Shown: positions 1 through 8,696, counted from the stretch's first letter. The stretch: 42,678 bases of DNA from Pseudomonas sp. UBA5706 (GCF_002419965.1 NZ_DIHC01000032.1:1-42678); one strand, 5' to 3'. Numbers and translations are program-made. Notes: generated from the sequence alone by a model not told the origin.

Positions 1-340
1 CCCGGACACTAGTGACGCTCTTCGTGGGAACGATCAGCCAGCCGTCAGTCTCTCGTCGGGCCGAAGATGCATGGACTCCACCGCACCTGTGGGCTTCTGG
101 ATCCGTGCGACAGTGGCGAATGTGGCAGGTCAGGCATTCCATCTATACCGGACTTCATGCATTCGCTGCGGTCATCACGCCAGATGTTGGTCCCAGAGGT
201 GGACGGCTCATTAGCCATCTTCTGCAACAAAAATCCCCGCCTGTAGGCTGTTTCTTACAGCCCAATCTCTTTCTTGTGAAAGGTATTTCCTAGAAACTCC
301 TACCCGCTTGTGCTTGCCGATTTCGATCTCTAGGCTGCGT
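1..340. other. Stretch without recognisable gene
   Basis: I see no convincing gene here. The longest open frames (12-293 plus, 45-230 minus) have no good ribosome binding site, no recognisable motif and a composition that looks like chance. The preceding gene probably ends before the window starts. Confidence 0.5.
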
Positions 341-540
341 CGGTCACTGAAAATCAGTGGCCGGGTTTAGCAGCCTGTAGACCTTTCGAGCTAGGCGACA
401 CCACCTTATGGTGGCTTTGCGCGGGGCACCTTTGGGTGCGCCGGGTTTGGCTCTATGGTCTCGGTCTGCTAACCCGTGTCAAAGCCGCCACCCTCTTTCG
501 TTTAGCAGCGACTGTTCGGTGGCCCCAACACCATAGAGCT
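341..540 (+). ncRNA. Structured 5' leader of the DUF6124-type gene (candidate cis-acting RNA)
   Basis: The 200 bases before the small gene at 546 are unusually rich in complementary segments. Local hairpins: CACTGA/TCAGTG (345-350/354-359), CCACC/GGTGG (401-405/410-414), GCACC/GGTGC (426-430/435-439). Longer-range pairs: TTAGCAG (367-373) with CTGCTAA (466-472), and GCTCTATGG (450-458) with CCATAGAGC (531-539), the latter ending 6 bases before the start codon. GTTTAGCAG occurs twice (365-373 and 500-508), so CTGCTAA could choose either partner. GCCACC (487-492) can likewise pair with GGTGGC at 410-415 or 518-523. I recall similar leaders before other DUF6124/DUF3077 genes of Pseudomonas, but not a named RNA family. 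Function is unknown; translational control is inference. Confidence 0.5.
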
Positions 541-545
541 GAGAA

Positions 546-758
546 ATGAAAAAAGTCACCCCAGACCCGCCCGACAAAACCCTCGAAGAATCCCTCGCCC
601 ACGTCTCGGGCCTATTGCGCTGCGCCACGGCATCGGCCTGTGAAAGCGCCGAAAACCTCACAGGCGTCAAACGCGACCTGGCCTTCTCTGTCGTGCACCT
701 GATCGACATGGCCAGAGCCGTCGTCGATCGCTCACTGGACCAACTGGACGTCCGCTGA
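546..758 (+). CDS. DUF6124 (formerly DUF3077)-type small protein
   Basis: A 70-residue protein that begins MKKVTPDPP, the usual opening of the DUF6124/DUF3077 family, a small Pseudomonas family of unknown function present in many copies per genome. The middle is predicted helical (LLRCATASACESAENL, then VHLIDMARAVVDRSLDQL). No signal peptide or membrane segment is seen. The region before the ATG holds only a weak GAG as ribosome binding site, and the segment directly upstream (531-539) is complementary to an earlier part of the leader, which suggests that translation depends on RNA folding. Family call is by pattern memory; function unknown. Confidence 0.7.
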   Translation: MKKVTPDPPDKTLEESLAHVSGLLRCATASACESAENLTGVKRDLAFSVVHLIDMARAVVDRSLDQLDVR

Positions 759-763
759 CCGTC

Positions 764-787
764 GTCTGCCGCTGCTACGCGGCAGAC
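764..787. terminator. Hairpin after the DUF6124-type gene
   Basis: A perfect 9-bp stem, GTCTGCCGC/GCGGCAGAC, with the loop TGCTAC lies 5 bases after the stop codon. It has no U-tract, so it may be a weak terminator, an mRNA 3' end stabiliser or a REP-type remnant. Confidence 0.4.
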
Positions 788-859
788 CCAGCGACTGCGG
801 CCCAAAACCAACACTCTCCCTGTCGTTCTGTGCACAGCCATGTTTTTTAAAACTGGCTG

Positions 860-890
860 TTGACCTTGTCCACGTGGCAAGGTTGATGCT
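860..890 (+). promoter_or_regulatory. CueR-type (MerR family) copper-responsive promoter of copA
   Basis: The -35 box TTGACC (860-865) and a -10 element GATGCT (885-890) are separated by 19 bases, the over-long spacing that MerR-family activators correct. The spacer carries the dyad ACCTTG-N9-CAAGGT (863-883). This matches the layout of copA promoters bound by CueR, and cueR itself is the second gene of this operon, so autoregulation by Cu(I) is expected. The dyad overlaps the GTG at 874, which argues against translation starting there. Confidence 0.85.
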
Positions 891-921
891 TGCTGGCAAT
901 CGCTTCCAAGGAGTGCCCGGA

Positions 922-3120
922 ATGCCCAGTCCCGATATGTTCGATCTGCCGATCACCGGCATGACCTGTGCCAGTTGCGCGGGCCGTGTAGAGCGCGCAC
1001 TGCGCAAGGTCCCCGGTGTAAAAAATGCCACGGTCAACCTCGCCAACGAACGCGCCCACGTAGAAGTGCTCGAGCCGATAGACCCGGCCAGCCTGATTGC
1101 CGCGGTCGATAAAGCAGGCTACGGCGCCAGCCTGGAGCAGGACTACGCCGTTCAGCAGGCCGATCAACTCAAACGTCACGACATCGAACGCTGGCACCTC
1201 ATCCTCGCTATCGTGCTCGCCTTGCCTCTGGTGCTGCCGATGTTGTTGCAACCGCTGGGCGTGCACTGGATGTTGCCGGCATCGGTGCAGTTTGTTCTGG
1301 CGACACCGGTGCAGTTCGTCCTGGGTGCTCGCTTCTACGTCGCAGCCTTCAAAGCCCTACGTGCCGGTGCCGGCAATATGGACCTGCTGGTCGCGCTGGG
1401 CACCAGTGCAAGTTACGGCTTGAGCCTGTATCAATGGCTCGCCGCCGGCCCCGGCGGCATGCCGCACCTCTACTTCGAAGCCTCCGCCGTTGTGATCGCG
1501 CTGGTGCTGTTGGGCAAATACCTGGAAAGCAGCGCCAAACGACAAACCGCCAGCGCGATTCGGGCGCTGGAAGCGTTGCGGCCGGAACGGGCTATTCAAG
1601 TCATCGATGGTCAGGAACGGGATGTCGCGATCAGCGCGCTGAAAGTGGGTGATCAAGTGCTGGTTAAACCCGGCGAGCGCTTTCCAGTGGACGGCGAAGT
1701 CATAGAAGGCCAGAGCCATGCCGATGAGGCATTGATCAGCGGCGAAAGCCTGCCGGTTGCCAAGCAGCCCGGCGACAAGGTGACGGGCGGGGCCATCAAT
1801 GGCGAGGGGCGGTTGCTGGTGCAGACCCAGGCATTGGGTGCGCAGACCGTGTTGGCGCGCATCATTCGGTTGGTCGAGGATGCACAGTCGGCCAAGGCAC
1901 CGATTCAAAAGCTGGTGGATAAGGTCAGTCAGGTATTCGTACCCGTGGTCCTGCTCGTGGCGGTCGTCACGCTGGTGGGTTGGCTGGCGGCGGGCGCTTC
2001 ATCGGAGGCCGCGCTGATCAACGCGGTGGCGGTGTTGGTCATCGCCTGCCCTTGTGCATTGGGGCTGGCAACACCGACGGCGATCATGGCCGGCACCGGC
2101 GTTGCAGCGCGTCACGGGATTCTGATCAAGGACGCCGAAGCCTTGGAGCGTGCCCACCAAGTCACTGCGGTGGTGTTCGACAAAACCGGAACGTTGACGT
2201 CCGGGACGCCGCGTATCGCGCACCTGAGCGCGGTCAATAACGACGAAAATACCCTGTTGCAACTGGCGGGCGCGCTGCAACTGGGCAGCGAACATTCGTT
2301 GGCCAAAGCGGTGCTGGACATGGCCTACGAACGGGGCCTGACACTGGAAGCGGTTAGCAACAGCCGAGCCCTGCCCGGGCGCGGGATTGCGGGCACCGTA
2401 CAGGGCCGCGAGCTGGCGCTGGGTAATCGTCGGCTACTGGAAGAAAGCCAACTGGCGCCGGATGGCCTGGCTGAGTCAGCTCAACACTGGGAGGCAGAAG
2501 GCCGCACGCTGTCCTGGCTGGTCGAGCTGAGCCCAAAGCGACAGGTGCTCGGTCTGTTCGCCTTTGGCGACACGCTTAAAACTGGCGCTGCGCAAACCGT
2601 CGAGCAACTGACCGCGCGCCACATCAGCACTCACCTGCTAACCGGCGACAACCGCGGCAGCGCTAACGTCGTGGCACAAGCGCTAGGCATCGACGATGTA
2701 CACGCTGAAGTCCTGCCTGCCGACAAGGCCGCGACGATTATCGCGCTGAAGAAAACCGCGGTGGTCGCGATGGTCGGCGATGGCATCAACGACGCCCCCG
2801 CCCTTGCCGCTGCTGACGTCGGCATCGCCATGGGCGGCGGCACCGATGTCGCCATGCACGCCTCGGGCATCACCCTCATGCGCGGCGACCCTCGCTTGAT
2901 CCCGGCCGCGCTGGACATCAGCCGCAAGACCTACGCAAAGATCCGCCAGAACCTGTTCTGGGCCTTCGTCTACAACCTTATCGGCATTCCCCTTGCAGCG
3001 TTTGGCCTGCTCAACCCGGTGCTGGCGGGTGCAGCCATGGCGTTGTCGAGCGTCAGCGTCGTGAGCAATGCGCTATTGCTCAAGACCTGGAAGCCGGACG
3101 ACACGGGAGATAAGCCATGA
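922..3120 (+). CDS. copA: Cu(I)-exporting P1B-type ATPase CopA
   Basis: Inner-membrane pump that removes monovalent copper (or silver) from the cytoplasm at the cost of ATP. The 732-residue protein has one N-terminal metal-binding domain (GMTCASC, Cys16 and Cys19), the actuator motif TGESLP (written SGESLP here), the membrane CPC metal site at about 376-378, the phosphorylated Asp420 in DKTGTLT, a P1B-type SEHSL histidine motif, and the hinge GDGINDAPAL. A single N-terminal domain instead of two is common in Pseudomonas. ATG 922 is chosen because AAGGAG (908-913) sits 8 bases upstream; the GTG at 874 lies inside the CueR operator. The stop overlaps the cueR start (ATGA). Confidence 0.95.
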   Translation: MPSPDMFDLPITGMTCASCAGRVERALRKVPGVKNATVNLANERAHVEVLEPIDPASLIAAVDKAGYGASLEQDYAVQQADQLKRHDIERWHLILAIVLALPLVLPMLLQPLGVHWMLPASVQFVLATPVQFVLGARFYVAAFKALRAGAGNMDLLVALGTSASYGLSLYQWLAAGPGGMPHLYFEASAVVIALVLLGKYLESSAKRQTASAIRALEALRPERAIQVIDGQERDVAISALKVGDQVLVKPGERFPVDGEVIEGQSHADEALISGESLPVAKQPGDKVTGGAINGEGRLLVQTQALGAQTVLARIIRLVEDAQSAKAPIQKLVDKVSQVFVPVVLLVAVVTLVGWLAAGASSEAALINAVAVLVIACPCALGLATPTAIMAGTGVAARHGILIKDAEALERAHQVTAVVFDKTGTLTSGTPRIAHLSAVNNDENTLLQLAGALQLGSEHSLAKAVLDMAYERGLTLEAVSNSRALPGRGIAGTVQGRELALGNRRLLEESQLAPDGLAESAQHWEAEGRTLSWLVELSPKRQVLGLFAFGDTLKTGAAQTVEQLTARHISTHLLTGDNRGSANVVAQALGIDDVHAEVLPADKAATIIALKKTAVVAMVGDGINDAPALAAADVGIAMGGGTDVAMHASGITLMRGDPRLIPAALDISRKTYAKIRQNLFWAFVYNLIGIPLAAFGLLNPVLAGAAMALSSVSVVSNALLLKTWKPDDTGDKP

Positions 3121-3503
3121 ACATCGGCCAAGCCGCCAAAAGCAGTGGCCTGAGTGCCAAGATGATTCGCTATTACGAGTCCATTGGCCTGCTTCCCGCC
3201 GCGACCCGCACAGACAGCGGCTATCGGTTGTATGGCAAGGACGAGTTGCACACGCTCGCCTTCATTAAACGCTCCCGAGACCTGGGCTTCTCGCTGGAGG
3301 AAGTCGGCAAACTGCTGACCCTCTGGCAGGACCGCCAGCGGGCCAGCGCCGATGTGAAGGCTCTCGCCTGTCAGCACATTGCCAAATTGAATCAAAAGAT
3401 CAGCGAACTGGCAGGGTTGCGGGATACCTTGCTGGATCTGGCAACGCATTGCCAGGGAGATGATCGGCCGGAGTGTCCGATATTGAGGAATTTGGAATCG
3501 TAA
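3117..3503 (+). CDS. cueR: Copper-sensing MerR-family regulator CueR
   Basis: A 128-residue transcription activator that senses Cu(I) and switches on the copA promoter. It has the MerR helix-turn-helix at the N-terminus (MNIGQAAKSSGLSAKMIRYY), a dimerisation helix at about 75-110, and the metal loop with Cys112 and Cys120, the same positions as in E. coli CueR. Ser77 marks the monovalent-ion members of the family. It overlaps the copA stop by 4 bases, so the two are translationally coupled and the regulator is made together with the pump it controls. Confidence 0.95.
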   Translation: MNIGQAAKSSGLSAKMIRYYESIGLLPAATRTDSGYRLYGKDELHTLAFIKRSRDLGFSLEEVGKLLTLWQDRQRASADVKALACQHIAKLNQKISELAGLRDTLLDLATHCQGDDRPECPILRNLES

Positions 3504-3639
3504 CGGTTTAGATGTGCGAGTGACGTCAATTGCGAAATCGCCTGCCGAACGCAATGAACATCAACACTCACGATCATTATGAAAACATCCGCCAAGCGTT
3601 AACATCTTGATCCGACACTCGCTGCGCACTAAGGGCTAA

Positions 3640-3661
3640 AGCGCTGGCATCGGCCAGCGCT
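3640..3661. terminator. Hairpin between cueR and the RIO kinase gene
   Basis: A perfect 9-bp stem AGCGCTGGC/GCCAGCGCT with the loop ATCG lies 14 bases beyond the stop of the minus-strand kinase gene. On the minus strand the stem is followed by a short U-run (UUUAG). It could end transcription of the convergent cueR and kinase genes in both directions, with modest strength. Confidence 0.5.
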
Positions 3662-3675
3662 GTGCTCATCGCCCC

Positions 3676-4569
3676 TTACTGCATCCAGGGCGGAGGCGGT
3701 TCCTCAGCCTTGCCCGGTGGCGCATCATCCTCTGCCTTGGCAGCCTGACGCCGCGCCTCATCACGTTGGGCCGCTTCGATCTCGCGCAACACGCTACCCA
3801 CGTCTGCTACCTCATCGGTGTCCGCAAACTCTCCGGTGAGTACGGTCGCCGGCGACAGGGTGCCGGCTTCGTAGTAAGCCCACATCTCTTTGGCGAAGCG
3901 GGTTTTTTTCAGCTCCGGGGCAAAGCGGCCGAAGTAGGAAGCCATATTGCCGACATCCCGCTCAAGCATGCTGAACGCGTGGTTGTTGCCCGCAGCGTCC
4001 ACTGCTTGCGGCAGGTCGATGATCACCGGGCCATCGGGCGACAGCAGCACATTGAACTCGGACAGGTCGCCATGCACCAGGCCGGTACATAACATCAGCA
4101 CGATCTGTTGAATCAGGAAGGCGTGATACTCACGCGCTTGATCAGGATCGAGCGTGACGTCGTTCAAGCGTGGCGCTGCGTCGCCGTACTCATCCGACAC
4201 CATTTCCATCAGCAGCACGCCTTCGAGGAAGTCGTACGGCTTTGGTACCCTGACGCCCGCGCCGGCGAGGCGGAACAAGGCCGCCACTTCGGCGTTCTGC
4301 CAGGCGTCTTCGGTTTCCTTGCGTCCGAACTTGGAGCCCTTCGCCATGGCCCGAGCCTGACGACTGTTGCGCACCTTGCGGCCTTCCTGATACTCCGCAG
4401 CCTGACGGAAACTACGTTTGTTGGCCTCCTTATAAACCTTCGCGCAGCGCAGCTCGTTGCCACAGCGCACTACATAAACAGCTGCCTCTTTGCCGCTCAT
4501 GAGCGGGCGCAGCACCTCGTCTACCAGACCGTCTTCGATCAGGGGTTCAATGCGTTTTGGAGTCTTCAT
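3676..4569 (-). CDS. RIO-type atypical serine protein kinase
   Basis: A 297-residue cytoplasmic kinase of the bacterial RIO1-like family (PA4780 type in P. aeruginosa, as I recall). A phosphate-binding stretch SGKEAAVYVV (25-34), Lys44 in CAKVYKE, the catalytic loop VHGDLSEFNVL with Asp168 and Asn173, and the metal-binding IIDLPQAVD with Asp185 are all present. RIO kinases lack the usual activation loop, as here. The C-terminal 40 residues are charged and end in a proline run (EEPPPPWM). Substrate is unknown. It stands alone; about 300 bases separate it from the AraC gene. Confidence 0.88.
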   Translation of the reverse strand: MKTPKRIEPLIEDGLVDEVLRPLMSGKEAAVYVVRCGNELRCAKVYKEANKRSFRQAAEYQEGRKVRNSRQARAMAKGSKFGRKETEDAWQNAEVAALFRLAGAGVRVPKPYDFLEGVLLMEMVSDEYGDAAPRLNDVTLDPDQAREYHAFLIQQIVLMLCTGLVHGDLSEFNVLLSPDGPVIIDLPQAVDAAGNNHAFSMLERDVGNMASYFGRFAPELKKTRFAKEMWAYYEAGTLSPATVLTGEFADTDEVADVGSVLREIEAAQRDEARRQAAKAEDDAPPGKAEEPPPPWMQ

Positions 4570-4866
4570 CGGCTTTTATTCTGGGTCCTTCGTGGCCAAA
4601 CACGCGATTGTTGCTCGTTATACGGCAATCTTCCGCCAGCGAGTAGGGGCATATGTATTGAGTCATGGATTCGATTTCAAACCAGACGTTCCCAGGATCG
4701 AGCCAAGCACCTTTCATGCCGGGCGCAGGATAGTCCAATCCTGGTGATTACAGAGGCGCCAGCTGTGAGCGGATATATCGCCCCGATCCCGCCGATCAGA
4801 CCATGCCGGTTGCCGCGCGGGCATAAAAAAAATGGGCTTCGCAGGCGCTTGAGCGGCGATCAGTGA
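4570..4866. other. Intergenic stretch upstream of the RIO kinase gene
   Basis: 297 bases without a supported gene. A minus-strand frame of 63 codons (4547-4738) overlaps the kinase start and has no recognisable content. An A8 run at about 4827-4834 reads as a U-tract on the minus strand after the AraC gene, but I do not see a clear stem before it. Confidence 0.4.
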
Positions 4867-5670
4867 CTACCTGAACAACTCCCCCGGAGTAAGCCCGAAT
4901 AAACCCTTGAATGCCGCGATGAACGCGGAAGTTGACTCGTAACCGCACTCAAGGGCGGTGCAGGTCACGCTGTCCCCCTCCTCCAGCGCGTTGAGCGAAG
5001 CCAGCAGTCTCGCTCTCTGCCGCCAGCCTCTGAAACTCAAGCCCGTCTCACGCTGGAACAGCCGCATCAGGGTCTTTTCCGACATATTCAGACGTGCTGC
5101 CCAACCAGCGAGCGTGACGTTCTGGCCAGGCTCTTCGACCAGCTCGTTGCACAGCGAAAGCAAACGGTTATGACGTGGAAGCGGCAGGGAAAACCCGACT
5201 TCCGGCAGGTTCGCCAGTTGGTCGAGCAACACCTGGACCAGTCGCGTTTCAGGGCTGTCGTGCTCGGGATAATCGGCGGGGAGCAGACAGAAGGTTTTGA
5301 TCAGCTCGCGGGCCAGGGGCGTGACTTCCAGCACTCGACAGCGATCCGCTGCCCAGAGGCAGTCCTGGGTGCGGACGTACAGGCTGCGCATTTCGGCGCG
5401 GGTCGAGGTGATGACTTCGTGATCCAGCCCTGCAGGAATCCATACTCCCCATTGCGGCGGCGCGAAGAAGCTGCCCTGTTCGGTGTGCACCCCGAGCACG
5501 CCGCTAATGGCGTAGGAAAACTGCACCCATTCGTGGCGATGGGTCGGCGTCCATGAGCCAGCACCGAGGCTTTCCGCGCGGGCATACAGCGGGCGCGGCA
5601 GCTCGGTAAGCGTCGGTATCAGCCTTTGGGTGACGGGGTTGCGCAAAGAGGATTGTCCGTTTTTCGGCAT
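4867..5670 (-). CDS. AraC-family transcriptional regulator with N-terminal cupin
   Basis: A 267-residue regulator. The N-terminal half is a cupin-like sensing domain (HRHEWVQFSYAISG, then a Pro/Gly-rich sheet region to about 130). The C-terminal 100 residues hold the two AraC helix-turn-helix motifs: LAGWAARLNMSEKTLMRLFQ and CTALECGYESTSAFIAAFKG. This is the cupin/AraC layout of the NimR type. Its position beside the thiolase gene and the gene order recalled from PAO1 (PA4787) suggest it controls the neighbouring acyl-metabolism genes, but no target site was identified. Confidence 0.88.
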   Translation of the reverse strand: MPKNGQSSLRNPVTQRLIPTLTELPRPLYARAESLGAGSWTPTHRHEWVQFSYAISGVLGVHTEQGSFFAPPQWGVWIPAGLDHEVITSTRAEMRSLYVRTQDCLWAADRCRVLEVTPLARELIKTFCLLPADYPEHDSPETRLVQVLLDQLANLPEVGFSLPLPRHNRLLSLCNELVEEPGQNVTLAGWAARLNMSEKTLMRLFQRETGLSFRGWRQRARLLASLNALEEGDSVTCTALECGYESTSAFIAAFKGLFGLTPGELFR

Positions 5671-5958
5671 GGGCGGGCCTTGTGTCGAGAGAAGGCAGTT
5701 TACGGCGCTGTCGCCCCCCCGACGAGACCCGCCATAGGCACAGACCTCTTTCGCCGACCGACCGGCTACAGGAAAAGGGGGGTGGATCAGCTCAAGCTTC
5801 GGTTATGCCCAGAGGGCGCAATTTGAAGCCGTTCGACTACGCCGCATCAGGCAGACTCAGCCTGCGTATGTGCTGCCAGTGAAAGGCAGACCGTTTGCAA
5901 GCTAACCTGCCGCTCCCTTCGGCCAGAATCAAAACAGGGGCAGCAAACTGATTGCGCC
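5671..5958. other. Intergenic stretch between AraC and thiolase genes
   Basis: 288 bases that hold the promoter region of the minus-strand AraC gene and the 3' end region of the thiolase gene. No convincing gene or terminator hairpin was found. Confidence 0.4.
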
Positions 5959-7236
5959 TTACCGCTCAAGAATCGCCGTGACACCTTGCCCACCGGCCGC
6001 GCAGATCGAGATCAAGCCCCTGCCCTGCCCCGCCACACTGAGCAACTTGGCCAGGTTGGCGACGATCCGTCCACCCGTAGCGGCAAAGGGGTGGCCTGCG
6101 GCCAGGGAGCTGCCCTTGACATTGAGTTTGCTACGGTCGATCGAACCCAGCGGTGTTTCCAGGCCCAGACGCGCTTTGCAGTATTCGGGGTCTTCCCAAG
6201 CCTTGAGTGTGCACAGTACCTGGGCGGCGAATGCTTCGTGAATTTCGTAATAGTCAAAATCCTGCAGGCTCAGGCCATTTCGAGCTAGCAAGCGCGGCAC
6301 GGCATAGACCGGCGCCATCAGCAAGCCCTCGTCGCCACGCACGAAATCCACCGCTGCCGCCTCGCCATCGCGCCAATAAGCCAATACCGGCAACCCGCGC
6401 TCCCTGGCCCAGTCTTCGCTGGCGAGCAATACCAGCGAAGCGCCGTCGGTAAGCGGCGTGGAGTTACCGGCCGTCAATGTACCTTTCGCACTGCGCTCGT
6501 ACGCAGGCTTGAGCGATGCAAGCTTTTCAAGGGTGGCATCAACGCGCAGATTGTTGTCCCGCGTCAGACCGTTGAAGGGCGTGAGCAGGTCGTCCTGCCA
6601 GCCTGCGGCATAAGCGGCTGCCATTTTCTGGTGACTCTCCAACGTCAACCGATCCTGCGCCTCACGGGGAATCTGCCAAGTCTGCGCCATCAGCTCGCAA
6701 TGCTGCCCCATCGATAATCCCGTGCGCGGCTCGCCATTGCGCGGCAGCTCTGGCTTGAGGTTGTGCAGGCGCAGCTGGGTCAGCGCCTTGAACTTGTCGC
6801 CCGTGCTTTTGCTGCGATTGACCTGCAACAGGATTTGCCGCAAATCTTCATTTACGCCGATAGGCGCGTCCGACGTGGTATCGACACCACCAGCAATGCC
6901 GCATTCGATCTGACCCAACGCAATCTTGTTGGCCACCAGCAATGCCGCTTCCAGCCCGGTGCCGCAGGCTTGCTGAATATCGTAAGCGGGTGTCTGTGGC
7001 GACAGGCGCGATCCCAGCACGCACTCGCGGGTCAGGTTGAAATCCCGCGAATGCTTGAGCACAGCCCCTGCTACAACTTCGCCCATGCGCAGGCCGTGCA
7101 GGTTGAAACGCTCGATCAAGCCTTCCAGTGCGGCGGTCAGCATGTCCTGGTTACTGGCGGTGGCATAGGCGCCATTGGAGCGAGCGAACGGAATCCGATT
7201 ACCCCCAACGATGGCCACGCGGCGTGTCTGACTCAT
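5959..7236 (-). CDS. Acetyl-CoA C-acyltransferase (thiolase)
   Basis: A 425-residue thiolase that cleaves 3-ketoacyl-CoA with CoA or condenses acyl-CoAs. The nucleophile Cys91 sits in QQACGTGLEA, the histidine of the second motif (His382) in AAGHPFAATGGR, and the second catalytic cysteine (Cys412) in CAAGGQG. The usual NEAFA motif reads HEAFA (in YEIHEAFAAQ), as in the FadI-like long branch of the family. It is divergent from the FabG-type gene with a 104-base gap that must hold both promoters. Together with the reductase and hydratase it covers most of a beta-oxidation-like or elongation cycle. PA4785-like by gene order. Confidence 0.92.
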   Translation of the reverse strand: MSQTRRVAIVGGNRIPFARSNGAYATASNQDMLTAALEGLIERFNLHGLRMGEVVAGAVLKHSRDFNLTRECVLGSRLSPQTPAYDIQQACGTGLEAALLVANKIALGQIECGIAGGVDTTSDAPIGVNEDLRQILLQVNRSKSTGDKFKALTQLRLHNLKPELPRNGEPRTGLSMGQHCELMAQTWQIPREAQDRLTLESHQKMAAAYAAGWQDDLLTPFNGLTRDNNLRVDATLEKLASLKPAYERSAKGTLTAGNSTPLTDGASLVLLASEDWARERGLPVLAYWRDGEAAAVDFVRGDEGLLMAPVYAVPRLLARNGLSLQDFDYYEIHEAFAAQVLCTLKAWEDPEYCKARLGLETPLGSIDRSKLNVKGSSLAAGHPFAATGGRIVANLAKLLSVAGQGRGLISICAAGGQGVTAILER

Positions 7237-7340
7237 TGAAATCTCCCTTTCTTGTGCGAGCTGATCAGCTCAAGAGCGTAGGACTTATTACCCGATAGTG
7301 CGGTCCATTTCTTTGAACCCCGACTCAAGGAGAGTGTTCC

Positions 7341-8696
7341 ATGGCATCTGATCGCTACATTGACTTCGCCAACTCGGACATCGGTCGCCGATTGGTAGGA
7401 GCCGTGGGGCTGCCTGCGCCAGCGCGTCTGGAACGCTGGCAGGCTGGACGTCTGCGCCCGGTGGAAGGGGCCTTGCTGTTGAGTTCGGGGCCGTTGGCGC
7501 AACGGGTCAGCAGCTTTGCACCCCGCATGACCGATCTGCTTTTCAGCTTTGGCGCGCAGGTCAGCGACGCACACCCCTGGACCGAGGATCAGGGCTCGAA
7601 AATCAAAGCCGTGGTCTTTGATGCCAGCACCCTGCTACACACCTCGCAACTGGCCCGGTTGCGCGAATTCTTTCACCCCGTGCTGCGCCACCTGGAGCAC
7701 AGCGCGCACATCGTGATTCTGGGCCGCGCGCCCGATACCCAGGCCGATCCGCTAGCGGCCAGCACGCAGCAGGCCCTTGAAGGCTTCAGTCGTTCGCTGG
7801 CCAAGGAAATGCGCAATGGCGGCACGGTCCAGCTGCTGCAGATAGACGAAGGCGCCGAGGATCAACTCGAAGGCGCGTTGCGCTTCTTCCTGTCGCCGAA
7901 AAGCGCGTTCATCTCCGGACAGGTGATCCGACTGAGCGCCTGCCCGAGCAAGGTGCAGGACTGGAGCCGCCCGCTGGCCGGGCGCAAGGCGCTGGTCACC
8001 GGCGCTGCACGCGGGATTGGCGCGGCGATTGCCGAGACGCTGGCGCGCGATGGCGCACACGTCGTATTGCTCGACGTGCCCCAGGCCAAGTCCGATCTCG
8101 ATGCCTTGGCCGCGCGCCTTGGCGGCCAATCGCTGGTGCTGGACATCTGCGCGCCGGATGCGGCAGCACAACTGGTCGAACACATCCCGGGCGGCCTCGA
8201 CATCCTCGTGCACAACGCAGGGATTACCCGGGACAAAACCCTGGCCAACATGACGGCTGACTTGTGGGACTCAGTGCTTAACGTCAACCTCAATGCGCCG
8301 CAGTTGCTGACACAAGCGCTGCTCGACGCAGGCGCGCTGCACGACAACGGCAGCGTGATCCTGATGGCCTCGATCAGCGGCCTGGCGGGCAACCGCGGGC
8401 AAACCAACTACGCCACCAGCAAGGCCGGGCTGATCGGCCTGGCCAGAGCCATGGCTCCGTTGCTCAAGGAGCGTGGCATCAGCATCAATGCAGTGGCGCC
8501 CGGTTTCATCGAGACCAGCATGACCGCACACATGCCGTTTGCCATACGTGAGGGCGGTCGGCGCATGAGTTCGCTGGGACAGGGAGGATTGCCACAGGAT
8601 GTGGCCGAAGCCGTGGCATGGTTGGGTCAGCCCGGCAGCGGCTCGGTCAGTGGCCAAGTGCTCAGAGTGTGTGGGCAAAGCCTGATCGGCGCCTGA
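7341..8696 (+). CDS. Large 3-oxoacyl-reductase, FabG4-like short-chain dehydrogenase
   Basis: A 451-residue protein, about 200 residues longer than ordinary FabG. The N-terminal part (1-205) looks like a degenerate Rossmann domain; the C-terminal part carries the NADP-binding TGAARGIG (220-227), the NAG motif (HNAGITRD, about 292) and the catalytic Ser344, Tyr357 and Lys361 (ASISGLAG then YATSK). This two-domain layout is that of high-molecular-weight FabG (FabG4 in mycobacteria), which reduces 3-ketoacyl thioesters, often CoA-linked. The ribosome binding site AGGAGAG lies 10 bases before the ATG. It probably acts with the adjacent thiolase and MaoC-type hydratase. Confidence 0.9.
   Translation: MASDRYIDFANSDIGRRLVGAVGLPAPARLERWQAGRLRPVEGALLLSSGPLAQRVSSFAPRMTDLLFSFGAQVSDAHPWTEDQGSKIKAVVFDASTLLHTSQLARLREFFHPVLRHLEHSAHIVILGRAPDTQADPLAASTQQALEGFSRSLAKEMRNGGTVQLLQIDEGAEDQLEGALRFFLSPKSAFISGQVIRLSACPSKVQDWSRPLAGRKALVTGAARGIGAAIAETLARDGAHVVLLDVPQAKSDLDALAARLGGQSLVLDICAPDAAAQLVEHIPGGLDILVHNAGITRDKTLANMTADLWDSVLNVNLNAPQLLTQALLDAGALHDNGSVILMASISGLAGNRGQTNYATSKAGLIGLARAMAPLLKERGISINAVAPGFIETSMTAHMPFAIREGGRRMSSLGQGGLPQDVAEAVAWLGQPGSGSVSGQVLRVCGQSLIGA

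Noticed and set aside
12..293. 93-residue frame at the window start
   Set aside because: No motif, no ribosome binding site, and composition unlike real genes nearby.
532..536. NPNG near the C-terminus of the Gly-rich lipoprotein as a TpsA signature
   Set aside because: The coordinates here are residues of that protein. The TpsA NPNG/NPNL motif belongs to an N-terminal TPS domain; here it is C-terminal in low-complexity sequence, so it is most likely chance.
535..540. Rho-independent terminator reading of the leader hairpins
   Set aside because: None of the leader stems is followed by a U-tract, so translational or other RNA control is more likely than plain termination.
874..921. Longer CopA starting at GTG 874
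   Set aside because: The GTG lies within the CueR operator and promoter spacer, upstream of the likely transcript start, while ATG 922 has a good ribosome binding site.
4547..4738. 63-residue minus-strand frame upstream of the RIO kinase
   Set aside because: It overlaps the kinase start, has no recognisable motif or ribosome binding site, and could equally be leader sequence.
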